Below are positions 35,149 to 43,870 of a stretch of DNA of 64,000 nt, in pieces. Position 1 is the stretch's first letter, and every line of letters begins with the position of its first letter. The position numbers were made by a program, and so were the translations under genes. The notes below the pieces were generated by a model that was not told where the DNA came from, searched no databases, and saw nothing but the letters and a program-made list of their open reading frames with translations. This DNA is from Novosphingobium chloroacetimidivorans (GTDB taxonomy: Bacteria; Pseudomonadota; Alphaproteobacteria; Sphingomonadales; Sphingomonadaceae), in NCBI RefSeq assembly GCF_014204535.1, contig NZ_JACHLR010000003.1, positions 269,381-333,380 of the forward strand. The letters run 5' to 3'.

Positions 35149-35808
35149 TCAGTGTCCGCCCTCGGAGGCGTTGAACATGGTCTTGGCGTATGTGATGCCC
35201 AGGCCGTAGGCGCCGCCAACCTTGCGGGCGATGCCGGTGGTCATGTCGTAGGTCTCGGTCCGGGCCCAGTCGCGCTGCAGTTCGAGCAGGTACTGGAGCG
35301 AGGTGATCGGACGGGCGCCGGCCTGGATCATCCGCTCCACCGCACGCTCGTGCGCCTCGGTGGAGATGTCGCCGCTGGCATCGGTGATGACGTAGGCCTC
35401 AAAGCCTTGCTCGATCGCGGAGAGCACCGGCCCGACGATGCAGACGCTGGTCCACAGCCCGGCGAAGACGATGCGCTCCTGGCCGATGCGGTTCACTTCC
35501 TGGATCACGCCTTCGTCTTCCCAGGTGTTCATGCTGGTGCGGTCGAGCATGGCTTGGCCGCCGAAGGCCTCGACGATCTCGTCGAACATGGGGCCCGAGA
35601 AGCTTTTCTCGGCGACGGTCGTCAGGATGGTAGGCACCTTGAACCCCGCGGCAGCCTGGCTGACCAGCGCGGCGTTGTTGCGCAGCAGCTCGGGCGCGAT
35701 CGACTTGGTGGCGAAGGCCATCTGCGACTGGAAGTCGATCAGGACAAGCGCGTGGTTGGTGGGCGAGAGCAGCGACTTGGCAGGGGTGGCGGTGGCGGTG
35801 ATCGACAT
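35149..35808 (-). CDS. isochorismatase-fold cysteine hydrolase
   Basis: A 219-aa cytosolic hydrolase. The catalytic set of the family is visible: D25 in LVLIDFQSQM, a lysine in TTVAEKSFSG (K68) and nucleophile C123 in LWTSVCIVGP. It matches the YcaC-like group, whose natural substrates are unsettled, rather than true isochorismatases. First gene of the minus-strand hydrolase series. Upstream (35880-35934) is a wide inverted repeat GCTTACCTA-N37-TAGGTAAGC, a possible operator. Confidence 0.88.
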   Translation of the reverse strand: MSITATATPAKSLLSPTNHALVLIDFQSQMAFATKSIAPELLRNNAALVSQAAAGFKVPTILTTVAEKSFSGPMFDEIVEAFGGQAMLDRTSMNTWEDEGVIQEVNRIGQERIVFAGLWTSVCIVGPVLSAIEQGFEAYVITDASGDISTEAHERAVERMIQAGARPITSLQYLLELQRDWARTETYDMTTGIARKVGGAYGLGITYAKTMFNASEGGH

Positions 35809-35879
35809 GGTGGTGTTCCTCTTCTCGAATGTGGCGCCGCGAGATCGTCTCGGGCTGAGAGGAGGTTTATGGCGATCAC

Positions 35880-35934
35880 GCTTACCTAAACAGCGTGATA
35901 AAACTGGATCATCTTTTCAGGTTTCTAGGTAAGC
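35880..35934. promoter_or_regulatory. spaced inverted repeat GCTTACCTA/TAGGTAAGC upstream of the hydrolase series
   Basis: Two perfect 9-nt inverted arms, 37 nt apart, starting 72 nt upstream of the isochorismatase-fold gene in a comparatively AT-rich stretch (35866-36010). Could be paired regulator half-sites or a promoter region; nothing in the sequence decides. Confidence 0.3.
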
Positions 35935-36028
35935 TGCAGGAAGGTGAGGGGGATCAGTCACATAGCTAGGTGCCCAGCATGTGCAGCAGCAATCAATTGC
36001 GATGAAAACAGGTTGCTTCCCCAACTCT

Positions 36029-36119
36029 CGTCATCCCCGCAGAAGCGGGGATCCATCTCCTGACCTCGCGCAACAGGAACCACCTGGAGATGGATTGCCG
36101 CTTTCGCGGGAATGACGAA
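36029..36119. repeat. palindromic repeat family B, copy 3
   Basis: Arms CGTCATCCCCGCAGAAGCGG and CCGCTTTCGCGGGAATGACG with inner GGATCCATCTCC/GGAGATGGAT. The 422-nt gap 35809-36230 holds this copy and the spaced inverted repeat, and no gene I can support. Confidence 0.8.
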
Positions 36120-36230
36120 GAAAGGTAGGGTTGCAGAAGTCGGCGAGTGATACCGTTCAGCAGCGCATCCACGCTGACTTGGCACACACATGGCCAACTC
36201 CGTCCCTTTGATGGTGCAGAGCGCTGCCAC

Positions 36231-36956
36231 TCACGTGCGGCGGTAGCGGAAGTACCAGACCTCGTGCCCGAGCTTGCGCGCCTTCGCTTCGTAGCGCGTC
36301 TCGGGCCAGCCGCCCGGGCGCTTGAGGAAGTCCTGCGGCCCCTCGCACAGCCAGTCGAACTCGGCGGTGTGGCGCTGCATGACCATCAGCGCGTGGCGCA
36401 AGTAGACCGGATGGTCCGTGCCGAAGCGGAACTCGCCGCCCGGCCTGAGCTTGGCGGCGATCATGCGCACCGGCCCATCGTTCATCATCCGCCGCTTGGC
36501 ATGACGCGCCTTGGGCCAGGGATCGGGGTGCAGCAGGTAGACGAACGAGAGCGCACCGTCGGGCACGCGCGCGAGCACATCGAGCGCGTCGCCATGGTGG
36601 ATGCGCACGTTGCCCAGCGGGGTCCCGGCCCCGCCATGCGTCGGTGATTCCCCGTCGACATGCATAAGCGCCTGGGCGACGCCGTTGATGAAGGGCTCGC
36701 AGCCGATGAAGCCGTGGTCGGGCAGCATGTCGGCACGACCCGCCATGTGCTCGCCGCCGCCGAACCCGATCTCGAAATGCAGCGGCCGGGCCGAGCCGAA
36801 CAGGCGCTCGGCGGTGACCGGGCCTTCGTCAGGCACGGCGATGCGCGGCAGCAGCGTGTCGATCAGCCCTTGCTGGCCGGCGCGCAGGGCCTTGCCCTTG
36901 GCACGGCCGTAGAGGCGGTTGAGCGTGGTCGGATCGCCGGGCTTGTTCGCGGTCAT
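36231..36956 (-). CDS. trmB: tRNA (guanine-N7-)-methyltransferase
   Basis: SAM-dependent enzyme forming m7G46 in the tRNA variable loop. The 241-aa protein shows the SAM loop FEIGFGGGEH, the FIGCEPFINGV segment, and the catalytic/recognition motif VYLLHPDPWPKARHAKRRMM, followed by FRFGTDHPVY and a terminal RYEAKARKLGHEVWYFRY, all typical of TrmB. The start at 36956 (MTANKPGDP) excludes an upstream in-frame extension. It stands alone, flanked by repeats B3 and A7. Confidence 0.94.
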   Translation of the reverse strand: MTANKPGDPTTLNRLYGRAKGKALRAGQQGLIDTLLPRIAVPDEGPVTAERLFGSARPLHFEIGFGGGEHMAGRADMLPDHGFIGCEPFINGVAQALMHVDGESPTHGGAGTPLGNVRIHHGDALDVLARVPDGALSFVYLLHPDPWPKARHAKRRMMNDGPVRMIAAKLRPGGEFRFGTDHPVYLRHALMVMQRHTAEFDWLCEGPQDFLKRPGGWPETRYEAKARKLGHEVWYFRYRRT

Positions 36957-37049
36957 GGCATCTTCACGGGCATGGGGGCGCGCGATGGCAGGAGGGGAGG
37001 TCAGGGTCAATGGAGAGACGGTGCGATCGCTTGCGAGCCTCTATGCCGT

Positions 37050-37141
37050 CCGTCGTCCCCGCGAAGGCGGGGACCCCGCTTATTCTTCCGTCCAGTGGAG
37101 AGTAGCGAGAAGCGGGGCCCCCGCCTGCGCGGGGGCGACGA
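37050..37141. repeat. palindromic repeat family A, copy 7
   Basis: Hairpins GTCCCCGCGAAGGCGGGGAC and CCCCCGCCTGCGCGGGGGCG, about 40 nt apart. Confidence 0.8.
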
Positions 37142-37170
37142 GAAGTAGAGCATTCCCGAAAACAGCAGTT

Positions 37171-37593
37171 TCAAACAAGGCAATGGCCCGAGGACGAGCC
37201 GAACGCTCGCCTTCGCTCATGGGCAAGCCACCACAGAAAGTCGCCACCGGCCATCCACACAGCACCAGCCGGAAGCGCGCTGCGCCAGACGTAGCCCGAG
37301 CACGTCACCATTCGGCCCGCAGCTCGCGCCCGCAAGGTGGTGCGCCGATAATCCGTGCCCTCGTAGCGGTCGAGCCGCGCCACATCCGCCCGGCTCAGCT
37401 CCGCCCGCACGAGCGTGCCCCGGCAGCGCGCCGCGCCCGGCAGCAGCGCCGGATACCAGCCGCGCGGGTCCGGAACGGCGATCAAGCGCCCTGCCACGCT
37501 TGCCGGCTCGGCCTCGACGATCCGCGGCCGCAGCCAGTCCGCCATCGCAGTGCCCGCCGCGGGTTGCAGCGTGCCGTAGAGGAACAGCCGCAA
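37171..37593 (-). CDS. gamma-glutamylcyclotransferase (GGCT/AIG2)-fold protein
   Basis: A 140-aa protein with the GGCT signature: RLFLYGTLQP at the N-terminus, the catalytic-type glutamate in LDRYEGTDYRRTTL, and VWMAGGDFLWWL toward the end. Family members cyclise gamma-glutamylamines or are butirosin-like; the substrate is unknown. The only suitable initiation codon is TTG 37593, 8 nt after the stop of the upstream phosphatase gene and preceded by GAGGCGG, so it is the second gene of that operon. The in-frame extension further upstream lies inside the phosphatase gene. Confidence 0.78.
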   Translation of the reverse strand: MRLFLYGTLQPAAGTAMADWLRPRIVEAEPASVAGRLIAVPDPRGWYPALLPGAARCRGTLVRAELSRADVARLDRYEGTDYRRTTLRARAAGRMVTCSGYVWRSALPAGAVWMAGGDFLWWLAHERRRAFGSSSGHCLV

Positions 37594-37601
37594 GCGCCGC
37601 C

Positions 37602-38384
37602 TCAGTGGTGGCAGGCCATCGCCTCGACCACGTCCTCCAGACGGGCCGGGTCGCCGATCGCAAGGACATGCCCATCCGAGCCCTGGTGCAGCGGCTCGCC
37701 GTTCCAGTCGCACATGGTGCCGCCGGCGCCCTCGACCACCGGCACCAGCGCGGCCCAGTCATGAAGCTGCAGCCCCGCCTCGCAGATCAGGTCGAGGTTG
37801 CCGCTCGCCAGCAGGCCATAGTTGTAACAGTCGCCGCCCATCATCATGCGCTTGTGATCGGTCTTGGCGGCAAGCGACATGAAGTGCTCGCCCTCATGAT
37901 CGTCGAAGTATTGCGGCCCGGTGGTGGCAAGCGTCGCCTGGTCGAGCGTCGGGCAGGCGCGGGTGCGCACCTCCATTCCGTTGAAGGTCGTCACCCGACC
38001 GCTGGCGCCGACCCAGCGCTCGCCCAGGATCGGCTGGTCGATTACGCCCAGCACCGGCCAGCCATCGACCAGCAGCGCGATCAGCGTGCCGAAGATCGGG
38101 CGTCCGGCCAGGAACGACACCGTGCCGTCGATCGGGTCGAGCACCCAGGTGCGGTTGCTGCCCCCCTGTTCCTCGCCGTACTCCTCACCGATCACACCGT
38201 CACGCGGCACTTCGGCCTTGAGGATGCGGCGCATGGCCTCCTCCGCGGCGCGATCGGCGATCGTCACGGGCGAGGCATCGGGCTTGCGCTCGGACAAGAG
38301 GCCGGACCGGAAATGCGGGCGGATCGCCGCCCCTGCCGCATCGGCGAGGCGCATGGCAAGGGCGAGTTCGTCATCGAGTTTCAT
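37602..38384 (-). CDS. inositol monophosphatase superfamily, probably histidinol-phosphatase (HisN type)
   Basis: Magnesium-dependent phosphatase of 260 aa. Metal-site motifs: GEEYGEE (E67, E68), WVLDPIDGT (D83, D86) and the C-terminal LQLHDWAALVPVVEGAGG. The segments FLAGRPIFGTLIALLVDGWPVLGVIDQP and GGDCYNYGLLASGNLDLICEAG are closer to HisN than to SuhB, so histidinol phosphate is the likely substrate; an inositol-phosphate role cannot be excluded. ATG 38384. Followed by the GGCT gene 8 nt later. Confidence 0.85.
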   Translation of the reverse strand: MKLDDELALAMRLADAAGAAIRPHFRSGLLSERKPDASPVTIADRAAEEAMRRILKAEVPRDGVIGEEYGEEQGGSNRTWVLDPIDGTVSFLAGRPIFGTLIALLVDGWPVLGVIDQPILGERWVGASGRVTTFNGMEVRTRACPTLDQATLATTGPQYFDDHEGEHFMSLAAKTDHKRMMMGGDCYNYGLLASGNLDLICEAGLQLHDWAALVPVVEGAGGTMCDWNGEPLHQGSDGHVLAIGDPARLEDVVEAMACHH

Positions 38385-38572
38385 GACGCCTGCTGTGCCA
38401 CCGGCGTCCCCTGCCCGCAAGTAACCGCTCGCTACTGGACGGCCGCTCAATAACGCGAGACCAACAACTTATGTCATGTCTTTTTCGCAACACCGTGTAA
38501 GGGAAACAATTGCGTAACTCGGCCGATACGCTTTAACCATTATGCTGGACACCAACGCAACTTGAGAGGGGC

Positions 38573-39511
38573 ATGATCCGTTCTTCGCGACCGGCCGTAG
38601 ACCCTCGCATCGCGCCCGCCTATGGTGTGACGCGGGATGGTCAGCCGCTGTCCTACAATCGCGCTCCGTCGCCCGACTTGTCCGCATGGGTCGCGCGGCT
38701 TTCCGTGGCCAAGCTGCACCTGCAGCCCGGCCATACGCTGGCGTGCGGACTCTTCGCCGACACGGCCGGGATCCGCATCCAGCTTGCGGGCGCGTTCGAG
38801 CTGGCAACTCTCGACGGAGTGCAGGATCATACGCGCGGCGCCTTGTTTTGCGGACCACATTCCCGCCTGATGCCGGTTCGCGTGCGTGGCGACTTCATCT
38901 CGATCGGACTATCGCTGCGACCCAGCGCCTGCACCGCGCTGATGGGACCGGTGTTACCCCAGTACGTCGACCGAGTGGTTCCAACTCGCAAGTGGTCGCC
39001 CGAATACCTGCTGTCGCTCTTCGATCCCGCAGGTTCTCCGGAAGGTTGGCTGACCAGCCTTGAAGACGCGGTGCGCAGGGCGATCGTAGAGCACAAGGAC
39101 GCCGGACCCGAACCGATCACCGCGCGGTTCGAGGAGATCGCCTTCACCGATCCGGCCATGTCGGTCGCCCAGGCCGCCCGCGAGCTCGAGGTCGACCGCA
39201 GGCGGCTGGAGCGGCTGGTGCTGCGCGACTTCGGCATGCCGCCCAAGCAAGTGCTGAAGCGCGCGCGCGCGCTCGACATGGCGAGCCACTTGCGCGGTGT
39301 GGCCGATGGCGACGAGGGCGAGGCGCTGGCGCTGCGCTACTACGACGAAAGCCACCTGATCCGCGAATTCGTGGAGCTGTTCGGCATGTCGCCGCGCCAG
39401 TTCACCGCTTTGCCCCAGCCCCTGCTGACGCTGACCCTGGAAGCGCGGCAGGCGCGCCGGCTCGAGATGATGAACAGGCTTGCGCCGGGCGACAAGCGGC
39501 CCTGGGAATAG
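38573..39511 (+). CDS. AraC family transcriptional regulator
   Basis: A 312-aa protein with an unassigned N-terminal sensor half (about 1-180) and a C-terminal double helix-turn-helix of the HTH_18 type (about 190-285): AMSVAQAARELEVDRRRLERLVLRDFGMPP and the second DESHLIREFVELFGMSPRQF. The N-terminal part keeps no sugar-binding cupin motif I recognise. A GAGAGG ribosome site lies just before ATG 38573, and the 188 nt upstream is AT-richer, consistent with its own promoter. Target genes are unknown. Confidence 0.87.
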   Translation: MIRSSRPAVDPRIAPAYGVTRDGQPLSYNRAPSPDLSAWVARLSVAKLHLQPGHTLACGLFADTAGIRIQLAGAFELATLDGVQDHTRGALFCGPHSRLMPVRVRGDFISIGLSLRPSACTALMGPVLPQYVDRVVPTRKWSPEYLLSLFDPAGSPEGWLTSLEDAVRRAIVEHKDAGPEPITARFEEIAFTDPAMSVAQAARELEVDRRRLERLVLRDFGMPPKQVLKRARALDMASHLRGVADGDEGEALALRYYDESHLIREFVELFGMSPRQFTALPQPLLTLTLEARQARRLEMMNRLAPGDKRPWE

Positions 39512-39568
39512 GGTATGGCCGGCGCCACCTCTCCCGCGTGGGGAGAGGATGGCTGCCTTGCGACCCGA

Positions 39569-40504
39569 TCAATCGAACAGGCTGGAGACGGAGCTTTCGT
39601 CGGCGATGCGGCGGATCGCCTCGCCCAGCAGCGGCGCGATGGTCAGGGTGCGGATGCGGGTCGAGTCCTTCGTGGCGTCGGTCGCCAGGATCGAATCGGT
39701 GATCACCAGCTCGGTCAGGGCCGAGTTGTTGACCCGCGCGACCGCCCCGCCCGAGAGCACGCCATGGGTGATATAGGCGGTGACGCTCTTGGCGCCGGCA
39801 TCGAGCAGCGCCTGGGCGGCGTTGCACAAGGTGCCGCCCGAATCGATGATGTCGTCGATCAGGATGCAGCAGCGGCCCTTCACGTCGCCGATGATGTTCA
39901 TGACTTCGGACTGGCCGGGCTTGTCGCGGCGCTTGTCGACGATCGCCAGCGGCGCGTTGTCGAGCCGCTTGGCGAGCGCACGGGCGCGCACCACGCCGCC
40001 GACGTCGGGCGAGACGACCATCAGCTCCTGCTCGCCATAGCGAGCCTGGATATCGGCGCTCATCACCGGAGCGGCGAACAGGTTGTCGGTGGGGATGTCG
40101 AAGAAGCCCTGGATCTGCCCGGCATGCAGGTCGACCGAAAGCACGCGGTCGGCACCGGCCTGGGTGATCAGGTTGGCGACCAGCTTGGCCGAGATCGGCG
40201 TGCGCGGGCCCGGCTTGCGATCCTGGCGGGCATAGCCGAAGTAGGGCACCACCGCGGTGATCCGCTTGGCCGAGGCGCGGCGCAGCGCATCGATGCAGAT
40301 CAGCAGTTCCATCAGGTTGTCGTTGCACGGGAAGCTGGTCGGCTGGACCACGAACACGTCCTCGCCGCGCACGTTCTCGTGGATTTCGACGAAGACCTCC
40401 TCGTCGGCGAAGCGGCGCACGCTGGCATCGGTCAGCGGCAGCTCGAGGTAGGCCGCCACTGCGCGCGCCAGCGGCAGATTGCTGTTGCCGGACATGATCT
40501 TCAT
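39569..40504 (-). CDS. prs: ribose-phosphate pyrophosphokinase
   Basis: Makes PRPP from ribose-5-phosphate and ATP for nucleotide, histidine and tryptophan synthesis. The 311-aa protein has the expected features: [33 protein letters not shown], the [14 protein letters not shown] metal site, the flexible catalytic loop with VDKRRDKPG, and the PRPP-binding loop [14 protein letters not shown]. The start at 40504 ([13 protein letters not shown]) is the family start. Convergent with the AraC gene. Confidence 0.96.
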   Translation of the reverse strand: MKIMSGNSNLPLARAVAAYLELPLTDASVRRFADEEVFVEIHENVRGEDVFVVQPTSFPCNDNLMELLICIDALRRASAKRITAVVPYFGYARQDRKPGPRTPISAKLVANLITQAGADRVLSVDLHAGQIQGFFDIPTDNLFAAPVMSADIQARYGEQELMVVSPDVGGVVRARALAKRLDNAPLAIVDKRRDKPGQSEVMNIIGDVKGRCCILIDDIIDSGGTLCNAAQALLDAGAKSVTAYITHGVLSGGAVARVNNSALTELVITDSILATDATKDSTRIRTLTIAPLLGEAIRRIADESSVSSLFD

Positions 40505-40691
40505 TGCGAGCTGTTCCTTGGCCACCCGAGACGCGCCCGCCTCTAACCGAGCGTCACGCGATTGCAAGATGAGGCTGGGGAGGGCCGGCCGTCAAATCAT
40601 GCAGCAAAGTCTGGCGTATACCGCTTCGCGTGCGATTCGGTCGCTGGTCGCGTGCGCCCTCCGCCCTGGGGATCTGCCCTGAGCCGGATCG

Positions 40692-40783
40692 ATCGTCGCC
40701 CCCGCGCAGGCGGGGGCCCCGCTTCTTTCTCCGCGCCCGGTGCAAGAGGAACAAGCGGGGTCCCCGCCTGCGCGGGGACGACG
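40692..40783. repeat. palindromic repeat family A, copy 8
   Basis: Hairpins CCCCCGCGCAGGCGGGGGCC and GTCCCCGCCTGCGCGGGGAC, about 38 nt apart. The 339-nt interval 40505-40843 between glpX and prs holds only this element; no gene is supported in it. Confidence 0.8.
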
Positions 40784-40843
40784 GAGATCAGAGATGACGG
40801 AATTGAGAGTTGTTTGCCGCCTTGGCATGGCGGCCCTCACATC

Positions 40844-41827
40844 TCACCGGGTCCGATGTTCGCCCTTGATCCAGCGCACCGTGCCCGAGCTCGCGCGCAT
40901 GACGACGCTCTCGGTGGTCATCTTGCCACCCTTCAGGCGCTTCACGCCATCGAGCAGCGAACCGCTGGTGACGCCCGTGGCGGCAAAGATGCAGTCGCCC
41001 TTGGCGAGGTCTTCCAGCTTGTAGATCCGGTCGAGGTCCTCGATGCCCCACTTGCGGGCGCGGCCGCGCTCGTCGTCGTTGCGGAACAGCAGCCGGCCGT
41101 TGAACTGGCCGCCGACGCAGCGCAGGGCCGCAGCCGCCAGCACGCCCTCGGGCGCGCCGCCGGAACCCATGTACAGGTCGATCGTGGTATCCTCGTCGGT
41201 CACCGCGATCACGCCGGCGACATCGCCGTCGCCGATCAGCACGACGCCGCAGCCCAGAGCGCGCAGCTCGGCGATCAGCGCCTCGTGACGGGGCCGGTCG
41301 AGCACGCAGACGTTGATCTGGCCGGGCTCGACGCCCTTCGCGGCGGCGACGGCCTTGACGTTCTCGGTCGGTGATTTGTCGAGCGAGATGATGCCCTCGG
41401 GGTAACCGGGACCGACCGCCAGCTTGTCCATGTAGACGTCCGGCGCGTTCAACAGGCCGCCTTCTTCCGCAGCTGCCAGCACCGCCAGCGAGTTCGGTCC
41501 GGCCTTGGCGCAGATGGTGGTGCCTTCCAGCGGATCGAGCGCGATGTCGATCTTGGGGCCGCTGCCCGGCGCGCCGCCGACCTTCTCGCCGATGAACAGC
41601 ATCGGCGCTTCGTCGCGCTCACCCTCGCCGATGACCACGGTGCCGTCCATGTAGAGCCCGTCGAACGCCTTGCGCATGGCCTCGACGGCGGCATGGTCCG
41701 CCGCCTTCTCGTCGCCCCGGCCGATCAGCTCGGATGCGGCGATGGCGGCGGCTTCGGTGACGCGGACCATCTCCAGAACGAGAACGCGATCGAGAACTTT
41801 GCTTGCGGGCGTCGACTTGTTCTGCAT
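40844..41827 (-). CDS. glpX: class II fructose-1,6-bisphosphatase
   Basis: Gluconeogenic phosphatase, 327 aa. Diagnostic segments: LEMVRVTEAAAIAASELIGRGDEKAAD, VVIGEGERDEAPML, the metal/phosphate loop IDIALDPLEGTT, LDRPRHEALIAELR, IGDGDVAGVI and GSGGAPEGVLAAAALRC. ATG 41827 is preceded by GGAGTG at proper spacing; the GTG two codons earlier is too close to that site. In related genomes hom and glpX are adjacent on one strand; here an oppositely oriented small gene separates them. Confidence 0.94.
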   Translation of the reverse strand: MQNKSTPASKVLDRVLVLEMVRVTEAAAIAASELIGRGDEKAADHAAVEAMRKAFDGLYMDGTVVIGEGERDEAPMLFIGEKVGGAPGSGPKIDIALDPLEGTTICAKAGPNSLAVLAAAEEGGLLNAPDVYMDKLAVGPGYPEGIISLDKSPTENVKAVAAAKGVEPGQINVCVLDRPRHEALIAELRALGCGVVLIGDGDVAGVIAVTDEDTTIDLYMGSGGAPEGVLAAAALRCVGGQFNGRLLFRNDDERGRARKWGIEDLDRIYKLEDLAKGDCIFAATGVTSGSLLDGVKRLKGGKMTTESVVMRASSGTVRWIKGEHRTR

Positions 41828-41894
41828 GTTCACTCCGGATTAAGCGGGTACGGCGTGCTAAAAGGCACGATGCGCTTAGACAGAGGAACTGTGA

Positions 41895-42347
41895 TTGTCG
41901 AGACGAAGCGCCCCCATCCTCGCGTTGTTCTTCGCACTTGCGGCGACATCGCCCGCGATCGCCCAGAATGTTTCCGAGGCCGACCGCGAAGTGGCCCGCG
42001 GATTGATGCTGCGCGTGGGCAAGTATGCCAAGCCCGTCCGCCCGCGCTGCGAGGCGCCCAAGGGTGACGACATCATCGTGTGCGCGCGCGACAACGAGCA
42101 GTTCCGCGCGCAGTCGAGCAGCGCCGAGGATCCGACCGGCAGGGCCGGCACGGACGACGGCCGCCTGACGCCTCCCGACGTCTCGGGCAACGGCATCTTC
42201 AAGGGCAAGCCGACGATGGGGGGAATGTGCCTGATCCCGCCCTGCGCCGGCCCGAAGGCCTACATGATCGACTTGTCGAGCATTCCCGAGGCGCCGGCCG
42301 GGTCTGACGCGGACAGGATCGCCAAGGGCGAGATCAAGGTGCCATAG
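41895..42347 (+). CDS. small secreted protein of unknown function
   Basis: A 150-aa product with a signal peptide (SAPILALFFALAATSPAIAQ). The mature protein has four cysteines (RCEAP, IIVCAR, GGMCLIPPC) and a PPDVSGNGIFKGKPTMGG segment; this composition recurs in small sphingomonad periplasmic proteins with no function assigned. Initiation is at TTG 41895, with GAGGA 7 nt upstream; no ATG is available. Divergent from glpX and convergent with hom. Confidence 0.65.
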   Translation: MSRRSAPILALFFALAATSPAIAQNVSEADREVARGLMLRVGKYAKPVRPRCEAPKGDDIIVCARDNEQFRAQSSSAEDPTGRAGTDDGRLTPPDVSGNGIFKGKPTMGGMCLIPPCAGPKAYMIDLSSIPEAPAGSDADRIAKGEIKVP

Positions 42348-42351
42348 CCTG

Positions 42352-42463
42352 GCGTCGTCCCGGGCTTGACCCGGGACCGGTTGCGGTCGCGACGAGCCCC
42401 GCTGCGCATGCGAGAGCCTGGGACATGGCGGAACCGGTCCCGGGTCGAGCCCGGGACGACGCC
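42352..42463. repeat. palindromic repeat family F, copy 2
   Basis: Left GTCCCGGGCTTGACCCGGGA and right TCCCGGGTCGAGCCCGGGAC form matching hairpins; the outer arms also pair with each other across about 70 nt. It lies between two convergent genes. Confidence 0.78.
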
Positions 42464-42483
42464 GGCCCTCGACCCTGGCGCGT

Positions 42484-43791
42484 TTACCCTCCGATGATCT
42501 GCATCACCAGCGGCGGCTTGGCGACGCTGTCCGAGCCCTGGAGGATGCGCAGTGCCTCGCTCACGCCCGATTCCGGACCCTCGTGAGTGACCAGGGCGAC
42601 GATCACCTCGCCCTCTTCGCCGCCGCGGCCCTTCTGGATGAAGCTTTCGATCGAGACGCCGGCATCGCGCATCGCCGCGGTGATCTCGGCGAGCACGCCC
42701 GGCCGGTCGGGCACGATGAAGCGCAGGTACGAGCGCCCGAGGCGATGCCCCGACTGCGCCGGTTCCAGTGATTCGAGCTCGTGGCTGGGCATCGAGAACG
42801 CCGCGCCCTTCTCGCCGCGGGCGATGTCGATCAGGTCGGCGACGACCGCGCTCGCCGTCGGCCCCTCGCCCGCGCCGGCGCCCTGGAACAGCAGCCGGCC
42901 CATGAAATTGCCCTCGGCGACGACGGCATTGGTGGCGCCATCGACGCTGGCGAGCGGATGGTCGCAATGGATCAGGTGCGGCCGCACGCGCTGGAACAGG
43001 CCGGGAGCAGCGCCGCGACGATCGATCTCGGCCGTGCCGATCAGGCGGATCACGTAGCCGAGCGCACGGGCCTGGGCGATGTCGGCAGCCATCACGCCCG
43101 AGATGCCGGTGGTCTCCACCGCATCGAAGCGCAGCCGGGTGCCAAAGGCGATGCCGGCCAGGATCGCCAGCTTGTGCGCCGCATCGATGCCCTCGACATC
43201 GAACGTCGGGTCGGCCTCGGCATAGCCCAGGCGCTGCGCTTCGGCGAGCACGTCGGCGAAGTCGCGGCCGGTGTCCTCCATGGTGGAGAGGATGTAGTTG
43301 CAGGTGCCGTTGAGGATGCCGTAGACCCGCTCGATCGCGTTGGCAGCCGCGCCCTCGCTCAGCCCCTTGATGACGGGAATCCCGCCCGCGACCGCGGCTT
43401 CGAACTTGAGCGCGACGCCCGCGGCCTCTGCGGCTGCGGCCAGTTCCAGGCCGTGGTGCGCGATCATCGCCTTGTTGGCGGTGACGAACGACTTGCCCCC
43501 GGCGATCGCCTTCCTCGCCAATGCCAGTGCCGGACCGTCCGAGCCGCCGACCATCTCGACGACCACGTCGATGTCGGATTGCCCGGCCACGTCCGCCGGA
43601 TCGTCGAGCCAGCGATAGCCCGACAGGTCGACGCCGCGGTCCTTGGTGCGGTCGCGCGCGCTCACCGCGCTGATGCGGATCGGGCGACGCGCGCGGCGGG
43701 CGATCAGTTCGGCATTCGTCTCGATCAGGCGCACGACGCCCGCACCAACGGTGCCGAGCCCGGCGAGGGCGATGTTCAGCGGTTCAGCCAT
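42484..43791 (-). CDS. hom: homoserine dehydrogenase
   Basis: NAD(P)-dependent reduction of aspartate semialdehyde to homoserine on the threonine/methionine branch. The 435-aa enzyme has the Rossmann motif ALAGLGTVGAGV from residue 8, the VTANKAMIAHHG loop, the catalytic-domain signature GTCNYILSTMEDTGRDFADVLAEAQRLGYAEADPTFDV, and a C-terminal ACT domain (about 350-430, LRFIVPDRPGVLAEITAAM) that provides feedback inhibition. Full length, single copy, ATG 43791. Confidence 0.95.
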   Translation of the reverse strand: MAEPLNIALAGLGTVGAGVVRLIETNAELIARRARRPIRISAVSARDRTKDRGVDLSGYRWLDDPADVAGQSDIDVVVEMVGGSDGPALALARKAIAGGKSFVTANKAMIAHHGLELAAAAEAAGVALKFEAAVAGGIPVIKGLSEGAAANAIERVYGILNGTCNYILSTMEDTGRDFADVLAEAQRLGYAEADPTFDVEGIDAAHKLAILAGIAFGTRLRFDAVETTGISGVMAADIAQARALGYVIRLIGTAEIDRRGAAPGLFQRVRPHLIHCDHPLASVDGATNAVVAEGNFMGRLLFQGAGAGEGPTASAVVADLIDIARGEKGAAFSMPSHELESLEPAQSGHRLGRSYLRFIVPDRPGVLAEITAAMRDAGVSIESFIQKGRGGEEGEVIVALVTHEGPESGVSEALRILQGSDSVAKPPLVMQIIGG

Positions 43792-43870
43792 GGAGCTCCC
43801 TTTCGGACGCGCGCCCTAAGCGAGCAGACGCGCGATGGCCAGCGGCTAATCCCCGCCGGCCGCTACGATG

